Shown here: positions 58,842-64,000 of the stretch, piece by piece
Layout: each line of letters begins with the position of its first letter
Position numbering within the stretch: position 1 is the stretch's first letter
Source of the DNA: Nocardia iowensis
GTDB lineage: Bacteria > Actinomycetota > Actinomycetes > Mycobacteriales > Mycobacteriaceae
DNA: 64,000 bases
Direction: 5' to 3'
Assembly (NCBI RefSeq): GCF_019222765.1
Contig: NZ_CP078145.1
Coordinates: 8,060,001-8,124,000 of the forward strand
Made by a program: the position numbers and the translations under genes
The notes under the pieces: generated by a model
Database searches by the model: none
What the model was told of the DNA's origin: nothing
The model's input: only the letters and a program-made list of their open reading frames with translations

Positions 58842-59201
58842 ATGTTCACCGAAAGCCGCGCACAGCACCTCTTGGCCGTAGTGCTTGGCGTGTTCGCTGC
58901 GCTGTCACTCTTGTGGCTGGTAACCACCGACAAGGCGATGTGGTCGTTGATCGTGCTCGGCGCGCTCATCGCCCTCACCGGCCTCGCGCAGATGTATCGG
59001 CCCGCCCTGGGTGCGAACGGCGACTACGCGATGATCCTTTTCGGCGTGTTGCTGTTCATTTCCCCGTGGGTCATGGACTTCACCGATTACCGCGGCGCAT
59101 CCTGGACCGCATGGGTAGTCGGGGTAGTGACGGCGGTGGTCGCGGTAGCGGCGCTGCCGATGGTGACGGGACGTCTGCACCGCGCGGCGCCGCACCACTG
59201 A
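58842..59201 (+). CDS. SPW-repeat membrane protein
   Basis: A 119-residue protein with four membrane helices (about residues 10-28, 33-50, 60-77, 85-105). The motif ISPWVMDF at the third helix defines the SPW-repeat family, whose function is unknown. AGGAGGC precedes ATG 58842. The stop overlaps the ATG of the TetR gene (TGATG), so both form one operon that is probably autoregulated. Confidence 0.85.
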   Translation: MFTESRAQHLLAVVLGVFAALSLLWLVTTDKAMWSLIVLGALIALTGLAQMYRPALGANGDYAMILFGVLLFISPWVMDFTDYRGASWTAWVVGVVTAVVAVAALPMVTGRLHRAAPHH

Positions 59202-59866
59202 TGCAGATGCCGAAGGCCGGTCGCCGGGCAAACGACCGGCGTCCGGCGAAGGAATCGAGGGCCGGGCGGCGCCGTAGCGCGAAAGTGGACGGCGACGCCC
59301 GGCAACTCATTCTCGACGCCGCCGAAAAGCTCTTCGCGGCACAGGGATTCGACGCCACCGCGACGGCCGCCATCGCGGGCGCCGCCCAGGTGCCGAAAGG
59401 ACTTGTGTTCTATTACTTTCCGACCAAGGATTCGATCCTGTCGGCGTTGATGGACGAACGGGTGCCCGCGCATCCGATCGATGACATCGATACCGTGGTC
59501 GCTCCCGGCGATCCGGCCGCCAGCCTGGTCGCGCTCGACGCCGCGCTCAATCTGCGCGACCACCATTCCTCGGTGCTGCGGGTGATCATGTGGCGCGAGG
59601 CCGATACCCATCCCGATGTGCGCCGCCAATTGCGCCAGCTGCGTGATCAATTGCTGGATGTGACCGCGCGCGTATTGCAGGCGAGTGCGCCCGCGCCGGT
59701 GCGACCGGGCACGTTGCGCGCCTGTGCCGCCGCCTGGGTTTCCGCCATGTTCGCCATCGCGAGTACCGATCGGCTGCATGCGCTGGACGGAGTGGCCATT
59801 CCCTCGGCCGAAGACGTCCTCAATGTCGCCCAGGTGATCGCCGCGGGGATGACCCAGCTCGGCTGA
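59201..59866 (+). CDS. TetR-family regulator coupled to the SPW gene
   Basis: A 221-residue TetR protein with a basic N-terminal extension (about residues 1-32, rich in Arg/Lys) before the HTH: ARQLILDAAEKLFAAQGFDA and AGAAQVPKGLVFYYFPTKDS. The remainder is a ligand-binding helical domain. ATG 59201 overlaps the SPW stop. A palindrome at 58774-58791 upstream of the operon is a candidate binding site. Target beyond its own operon is unknown. Confidence 0.88.
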   Translation: MQMPKAGRRANDRRPAKESRAGRRRSAKVDGDARQLILDAAEKLFAAQGFDATATAAIAGAAQVPKGLVFYYFPTKDSILSALMDERVPAHPIDDIDTVVAPGDPAASLVALDAALNLRDHHSSVLRVIMWREADTHPDVRRQLRQLRDQLLDVTARVLQASAPAPVRPGTLRACAAAWVSAMFAIASTDRLHALDGVAIPSAEDVLNVAQVIAAGMTQLG

Positions 59867-59953
59867 GCGCCGGAGTTATCCACAGGGTGCGTGTTGTCCA
59901 CAATCGGGCACCGGCGGGTGTTTTCGGGCGGGTGCTTCGGTCAGGATCGCGGT

Positions 59954-60907
59954 ATGGATGCACCGCAACTGATCTCGCGTCGGCAGGCGCTGGCCTCGGG
60001 GATGTCCGACAGCGAATTGCGACGGCTTTGTTTGTCCGGAAAATGGCGGCGCGTGCGGGCCGGACATTATCTGAATGCCGCGGCACCGGAACTCACCGCA
60101 GCGGGCCGACATCTGGTACTCGCCCTCGCGACCTGCGAAGCGACGTCCGATGCCGCGGTCGCGAGCCATTGCTCCGCGCTGGTGCTGCACGGGGTGCCCA
60201 CCTGGTCGATCTCGCTGCAACGGGTGCACCTGACACGCAACAGAGTTCATGGCGGGCGCATCGGCAAACAGCTCGTCGTGCATTCGGCGCAACTGGAGCC
60301 GGACGAGATCACCCTCGTCAACGGCCTTCAGGTCACCACGCCACCGCGAACTGTCATTGATATCGCACGGTCACAGGATTTCGAGCAGGCCGTCGTCATC
60401 GGCGACAGTGCGCTGCGTCAGGGACTCACCACCGCCGATGAGCTGCGCGACCACCTGCACCGGGCGCGGCATCGGCGCGGGTCCCGGTCGGCCGCGCAGG
60501 TCGTTGCGTTCCTGGATGGGCGCAGCGAGAGCATCGGCGAGTCCCGGAGCCGGGTAGCCATTCATCGGAGTGGGTTGCCCGCGCCCGAATTGCAGGCTCG
60601 CGTCTTCACCGATGACGAAGTGTGCGTCGGACGGGTCGACTTCTTGTTCGCCGGATTGGGTGTGATCGGCGAATTCGACGGGAAGGTCAGCTGCCAGAGC
60701 GAATCACAAGGTGCGCAGCGGCCCGAGCAAGTCTTGGCGGAGAAGAACCGCGACGACCGGTTGCGCGCCCTCGGCTGGATGGTGGTCCGCTGGAACTGGG
60801 ACGATCTGGACGATCCCGCCCGGCTGGCGGGGCGCATCCGCTCGGCCGCCGACGTCGCGGCACGTGTCCGCCGCACCGGGCACTGGAGTCCGACCCCGAA
60901 GATCTGA
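59954..60907 (+). CDS. AbiEi-like N-terminal HTH fused to a DUF559-type nuclease-like domain
   Basis: A 317-residue protein. The first about 60 residues (LISRRQALASGMSDSELRRL, WRRVRAGHYLN) match the winged-helix domain of AbiEi-type antitoxins. The C-terminal about 110 residues resemble the DUF559/Vsr-like fold: GRVDFLFAGLGVIGEFDGK then KNRDDRLRALGWMVVRWNWD. Such proteins are numerous in Nocardia and mycobacteria and are usually annotated as type IV antitoxin-like without a toxin gene; no AbiEii partner is adjacent here. Function is uncertain. Confidence 0.75.
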   Translation: MDAPQLISRRQALASGMSDSELRRLCLSGKWRRVRAGHYLNAAAPELTAAGRHLVLALATCEATSDAAVASHCSALVLHGVPTWSISLQRVHLTRNRVHGGRIGKQLVVHSAQLEPDEITLVNGLQVTTPPRTVIDIARSQDFEQAVVIGDSALRQGLTTADELRDHLHRARHRRGSRSAAQVVAFLDGRSESIGESRSRVAIHRSGLPAPELQARVFTDDEVCVGRVDFLFAGLGVIGEFDGKVSCQSESQGAQRPEQVLAEKNRDDRLRALGWMVVRWNWDDLDDPARLAGRIRSAADVAARVRRTGHWSPTPKI

Positions 60908-60918
60908 CCTGCACCCGG

Positions 60919-61752
60919 TCAGCGGGTGGGCGGGTTTTCAGCGGTGAGGAATTCGGTGACGTCGCGGGCGAACGCGGGGTGCTTCACGACGCCCATGTGG
61001 CTGGTTCCGGGATAGATGACCAGGCGCGAGTGGGGGATGCCGTCGGCGGTGTAGCGGAAGTTGTCGGTGCTGTAGCCCGCGTCGCGTTCGCCGCCGAGCA
61101 CCAGGGTCGGCGCGGCAATGTCGCCGAGTCGGCCGGTGAGGTCGAAGTCGTCTTCGGCACGGATGAAGGCGTAGGTGTCGGCCGGGTTCTTCGGGCGGGC
61201 CAGCGGGTCGACCAGCCACATGGCGGCACCGGCCAGGCTCGCCAGGATCGGCGAGGAGACGACCGTGTGCGCCATGTGATGCATGGCGCGGCGTCCGGCG
61301 AGCGCCGCTTCGCCGTAGCGGAGCTGGCTCTCCTTGGCGAGGGGATCCAACCGGTAGCCCGAGGAGGCGATGATCAAGCGGCGCACCACGTTCGGGTGAT
61401 CCGCCGCGAGCTGCAGGGCGACCGATCCGCCGGACGACACACCCAGCACATCCACCGGCTCGCCGAACTCGGCGCGCAAGTCGTCCGCGTGTTCGGTGGC
61501 GATATCGGCCATCGTGGTGCCCTCGCGCATGCCCGGCGCCCGGTTGACCGCATAGACGCGGAAGTTCCGCGCCAGTGGCCTGAGCATCTTGATTTCGGAG
61601 TCCCGCATCCAGCCCCGCGGATTCGCGTGGTCCGGGGTGAACCACCGCAGGAACACCAGCGGCCGCCCGGCACCCATCGCCAGGTAGGGCATCCCGTGCC
61701 GCAACTCGCCTTCGGTGATATCGAGTTCGGTGGCGAGGGTCGACTTGCTCAT
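60919..61752 (-). CDS. Alpha/beta hydrolase
   Basis: A 277-residue hydrolase. The nucleophile serine is in GVSSGGS (about residue 108), the acid in LGGERDAGY (about 222) and the histidine in TSHMGVVKH (about 250). The lid and strand order fit esterase/epoxide-hydrolase-like members; the substrate is unknown. ATG 61752 has GGAG at good spacing. It stands alone on the minus strand, convergent with the AbiEi-like gene (11 bases between stops). Confidence 0.88.
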   Translation of the reverse strand: MSKSTLATELDITEGELRHGMPYLAMGAGRPLVFLRWFTPDHANPRGWMRDSEIKMLRPLARNFRVYAVNRAPGMREGTTMADIATEHADDLRAEFGEPVDVLGVSSGGSVALQLAADHPNVVRRLIIASSGYRLDPLAKESQLRYGEAALAGRRAMHHMAHTVVSSPILASLAGAAMWLVDPLARPKNPADTYAFIRAEDDFDLTGRLGDIAAPTLVLGGERDAGYSTDNFRYTADGIPHSRLVIYPGTSHMGVVKHPAFARDVTEFLTAENPPTR

Positions 61753-61899
61753 GGTTTCTCCGAATCGTCCGGTCGTGGTTTCGTTTCCCGACGCTAACCG
61801 AAGGTGCCGACCCGCCGCGATAACCTCGGAGGTCATGGAATCGCCGCACGGCCAACCATCACCGGAATACCTTGCGGCACAACGACTAGTGTGGCGACC

Positions 61900-62562
61900 A
61901 TGCGAATCGCAGCCCTCGCTGCCCTGATCCTGGCGCTGAGCGCCTGCTCCCAATCCACCTCAGGACGGCCCCAGCCGACCCCGGACCAACCCGCGGTGAC
62001 ATCGACCCAGGCCGCACCCTCCTCGGCACCGCCCACCCGGGAGAGCAAGCTGAAAGAGCGGATCGCCTGGGTCCAGGCGGGCACTCCGGTCGACGCGAGC
62101 CGCTACCACTCCGCGAGCACCGGCAGCGGACCCGCCACCGACCTGAAGACCGATATCGCCTTCGTCAGCCCCTCCGGAAAGATCAGCTGCATCACCGGAA
62201 CCGAATACCAGATAGACGGCCTCAACTGCGTCGTCAAATTGAAGAACCCCATCCCAAAGCCGAACGAGGGCTTCGGAAACTGGGACGGCGGCTACGTCCA
62301 CTACTCCGCCTCGGCCCTCACGGTAGGCCAATTCCGCGGCGACCCCGGCCTTTTCATCCACGGCGAAGGCCAAACCCTCCCCTACGACAGCAAACTCACC
62401 TTCGCCAACTACACCTGCCGCATCGCCCCCACCGGCCTAACCTGCATCAACCCCACCGCCACCAGCGCCGTCCACCTGAACGACGACGGCATCACCCCCT
62501 ACGGCTGCCTCCAAGAAGCCCCCGACCCCCAGCCCTCAGTAGGCCGAACCTTCACCTGCTGA
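61900..62562 (+). CDS. Lipoprotein of unknown function
   Basis: A 220-residue lipoprotein: MRIAALAALILALSACSQST contains the lipobox LSAC with lipidation at Cys16. A Pro/Ser/Thr-rich linker (about 20-50) precedes a globular domain with paired cysteines (KISCITG, LNCVVK, YTCRIA, LTCINP, YGCLQEA, FTC-end) that could form three disulfides. The layout is common among secreted mycobacterial/nocardial lipoproteins of unknown role. ATG 61900 begins the signal peptide; the frame upstream is not signal-like. Confidence 0.82.
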   Translation: MRIAALAALILALSACSQSTSGRPQPTPDQPAVTSTQAAPSSAPPTRESKLKERIAWVQAGTPVDASRYHSASTGSGPATDLKTDIAFVSPSGKISCITGTEYQIDGLNCVVKLKNPIPKPNEGFGNWDGGYVHYSASALTVGQFRGDPGLFIHGEGQTLPYDSKLTFANYTCRIAPTGLTCINPTATSAVHLNDDGITPYGCLQEAPDPQPSVGRTFTC

Positions 62563-62658
62563 CCGACCCCGCGGGCCCTATCTCATGCGGAAACAGCCTG
62601 GCACCGGTGACATGTGGCTACAATACACTACGAGAATATGGCCACTAAGGAGGAGCCC

Positions 62659-62913
62659 GTGGATGTCGGAATACGCGAACTACGGGATAGCTTGAGCCGT
62701 CACCTAGCAGAGGTCCGTGCCGGACGGACCGTGACTGTCACTGATCACGGGCAACCGATTGCTCGGATTGTTCCGGTTGGACGTCTCACACGATTGGAAC
62801 AACTCCGGGAAGAGGGGCGGGTCCAGCCTGCGCGGGCGCGTAAGCAGCCTGCACCCGAACCGATCCAGGGGCATGGCTCGGTGAGCGAACTCATCGACGA
62901 GCAACGTCGGTGA
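62659..62913 (+). CDS. Type II antitoxin, Phd/YefM (VapB-like) family
   Basis: An 84-residue antitoxin. The N-terminal fold reads GIRELRDSLSRHLAEVRAG, then TVTVTDHGQPIARIVP, the typical Phd/YefM DNA-binding part; the C-terminal half is Pro/Arg-rich and should wrap the toxin. GTG 62659 is preferred because AAGGAGGAG lies just upstream; ATG 62638 would add seven residues. Its stop overlaps the toxin start (GTGA). It should repress the pair from the region just upstream. Confidence 0.88.
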   Translation: MDVGIRELRDSLSRHLAEVRAGRTVTVTDHGQPIARIVPVGRLTRLEQLREEGRVQPARARKQPAPEPIQGHGSVSELIDEQRR

Positions 62914-63344
62914 TCGGGTATCTGGACACCTCGGCATTTGTGCCACTGCTGGTCAACGAGACGAGCAGTCGATCCTGTCGCCGGTTCTGGGACGACGCAG
63001 ACGCTGTGGTATCGAATCGACTGCTGTACGTGGAGACCGCCGCCGCACTGGCTCAGGCCCGCCGAATGGCTCGTCTCGATGACGCAGAGCACGCAGCTTG
63101 TCTACGCCTCTTGGATCAGCTTTGGCTGCAGATCGAGATCACCGAAGTAGACGAATTACTGGTCCTTCGCGCAGCGGAGCTGGCCGACCAGCTAGCGCTA
63201 CGCGGATACGATGCCGTCCACTGCGCCTCCGCCGAGCAACTGGAAGACACAGATATGGTGGCCGCCTCGGGAGATAGCTGCTTGCTGGCAGCGTGGAAGT
63301 CTCTAGGCGTAGCCACATTCGACACCAATGCACCAGCGGACTAG
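62910..63344 (+). CDS. vapC: PIN-domain ribonuclease toxin (VapC family)
   Basis: A 144-residue PIN-domain RNase. The conserved acidic residues are visible: Asp in GYLDTSAFVPLL (residue 6), Glu in YVETAAALAQ (about 42), Asp in RGYDAVHCASA (about 99) and Asp in VAASGDSCLL (about 117). It overlaps the antitoxin gene by 4 bases. VapC toxins cut specific tRNAs or rRNA; the target here is unknown. Confidence 0.92.
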   Translation: MIGYLDTSAFVPLLVNETSSRSCRRFWDDADAVVSNRLLYVETAAALAQARRMARLDDAEHAACLRLLDQLWLQIEITEVDELLVLRAAELADQLALRGYDAVHCASAEQLEDTDMVAASGDSCLLAAWKSLGVATFDTNAPAD

Positions 63345-63360
63345 CCCCACCCCGAAATGA

Positions 63361-63396
63361 CAACCGGCGCCGCCCCTTTCGGGGCGACGCCGGTTG
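63361..63396 (-). terminator. Hairpin terminator downstream of tuf
   Basis: CAACCGGCGCCGCCCC (63361-63376) pairs with 63381-63396 around a 4-base loop with one mismatch. On the minus strand it follows the tuf stop by 17 bases and is followed by TGTCATTT. It also separates tuf from the convergent vapC gene. Confidence 0.75.
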
Positions 63397-63413
63397 GTCA
63401 GCGATTCAGGGAA

Positions 63414-64000
63414 TCACTTGATGATCTTCGTGACGCGACCGGCGCCGACGGTGCGGCCACCCTCGCGGATCGCGAAGCGCAGGCCCTCTTCCATGGCGAT
63501 CGGCTGGATCAGCACGACCGACATTTCGGTGTTGTCGCCCGGCATGACCATCTCGGTGCCCTCGGGGAGGGTCACAACGCCCGTCACGTCAGTCGTACGG
63601 AAGTAGAACTGGGGACGGTAGTTGTTGAAGAACGGCGTGTGCCGGCCGCCCTCGTCCTTGGACAGGATGTAGGCCTGGCCCTCGAACTCGGTGTGCGGGG
63701 TGGTGGTGCCCGGCTTCACGATGACCTGGCCACGCTCGACATCTTCGCGCTTGATGCCACGAACCAGCAGACCGACGTTGTCGCCGGCCTGGCCCTGGTC
63801 GAGCAGCTTGCGGAACATCTCGATACCGGTGACCGTGGTCTTGGTCGAGGTCGGCTTGATGCCGACGATCTCGACTTCCTCGTTCACGTTGACCACGCCA
63901 CGCTCGACGCGACCGGTGACGACGGTGCCACGACCGGTGATCGTGAACACGTCCTCGACCGGCATCAGGAACGGCTTCTCGGTGTCGCGGACCGGGTCCG
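63414..64000 (-). CDS. tuf: Elongation factor Tu, C-terminal part (truncated by window edge)
   Basis: The last about 195 residues of EF-Tu, which delivers aminoacyl-tRNA to the ribosome. The frame shows domain 2 ([39 protein letters not shown]) and domain 3 ([32 protein letters not shown]) and ends [13 protein letters not shown], all near-identical to actinobacterial EF-Tu. The GTPase domain lies beyond the right edge. Confidence 0.97.
   Translation of the reverse strand, partial: DPVRDTEKPFLMPVEDVFTITGRGTVVTGRVERGVVNVNEEVEIVGIKPTSTKTTVTGIEMFRKLLDQGQAGDNVGLLVRGIKREDVERGQVIVKPGTTTPHTEFEGQAYILSKDEGGRHTPFFNNYRPQFYFRTTDVTGVVTLPEGTEMVMPGDNTEMSVVLIQPIAMEEGLRFAIREGGRTVGAGRVTKIIK

Noticed and set aside
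59954..60907. A complete AbiE toxin-antitoxin system
   Set aside because: Only the AbiEi-like DNA-binding part is present; no AbiEii nucleotidyltransferase gene lies on either side, and the C-terminus looks like a different domain.

Overview
The window is GC-rich actinobacterial DNA, most likely Nocardia or a close mycolic-acid relative. The evidence is a complete mce lipid-import operon, a mycofactocin cluster, a KshB-type steroid hydroxylase reductase beside a KstR-type operator, and a large NRPS gene. No rRNA, tRNA, CRISPR array or insertion sequence was recognised.

Layout. 1-8.4 kb: the 5' part of an NRPS gene on the minus strand (C-A-T-C-A-T-C-A, running off the left edge). 8.7-14.5 kb: cobM, a PPOX-fold oxidoreductase, a histidine kinase/response regulator pair divergent from a FtsX-type permease and its ATPase, and a small secreted protein. 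14.5-26.6 kb: a leucine and ketone-body block. It holds a LysR regulator, an MHS transporter and 3-hydroxybutyrate dehydrogenase, then a TetR regulator divergent from accD-accA-acyl-CoA dehydrogenase-MaoC-CitE-acetoacetyl-CoA synthetase. Together these can take isovaleryl-CoA to acetoacetate and acetoacetate to acetoacetyl-CoA or 3-hydroxybutyrate. 26.7-31 kb: a P450 and two tandem paralogous regulators that each carry two TetR modules (Mce3R-like). 31-40.6 kb: an mce operon (two small membrane proteins, yrbEA, yrbEB, mceA-F, Mce-associated protein), divergent from a DUF2236/MpaB oxygenase. 41.8-45.7 kb: a serine hydrolase lipoprotein and a CMD/DJ-1/aldo-keto reductase group behind a MerR-type promoter. 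45.7-48.9 kb: an HTH-TPR regulator, small genes, an orphan MbtH and NRPS debris. 48.9-54.6 kb: a mycofactocin cluster (mftA, a fused mftB-mftC, mftF, mftG, and a divergent TetR gene) with no mftD or mftE. 54.6-63.4 kb: kshB, AlkD-like repair protein, glutamate-racemase-like protein, a ferredoxin reductase, SPW/TetR, an AbiEi-like protein, a hydrolase, a lipoprotein and a VapBC-type toxin-antitoxin pair. 63.4-64 kb: the 3' end of tuf.

The points most worth following are four. First, the MftB-MftC fusion in a cluster lacking mftD/E, with a KstR-like site in front of mftA. Second, the duplicated double-TetR regulators and a 19-nt asymmetric motif (17/19 identical) found upstream of one of them and upstream of the mce operon. 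Third, two small membrane proteins at the head of the mce operon. Fourth, an intact orphan MbtH beside a decayed NRPS. Coordinates were read by eye; alternative starts are noted where they matter.
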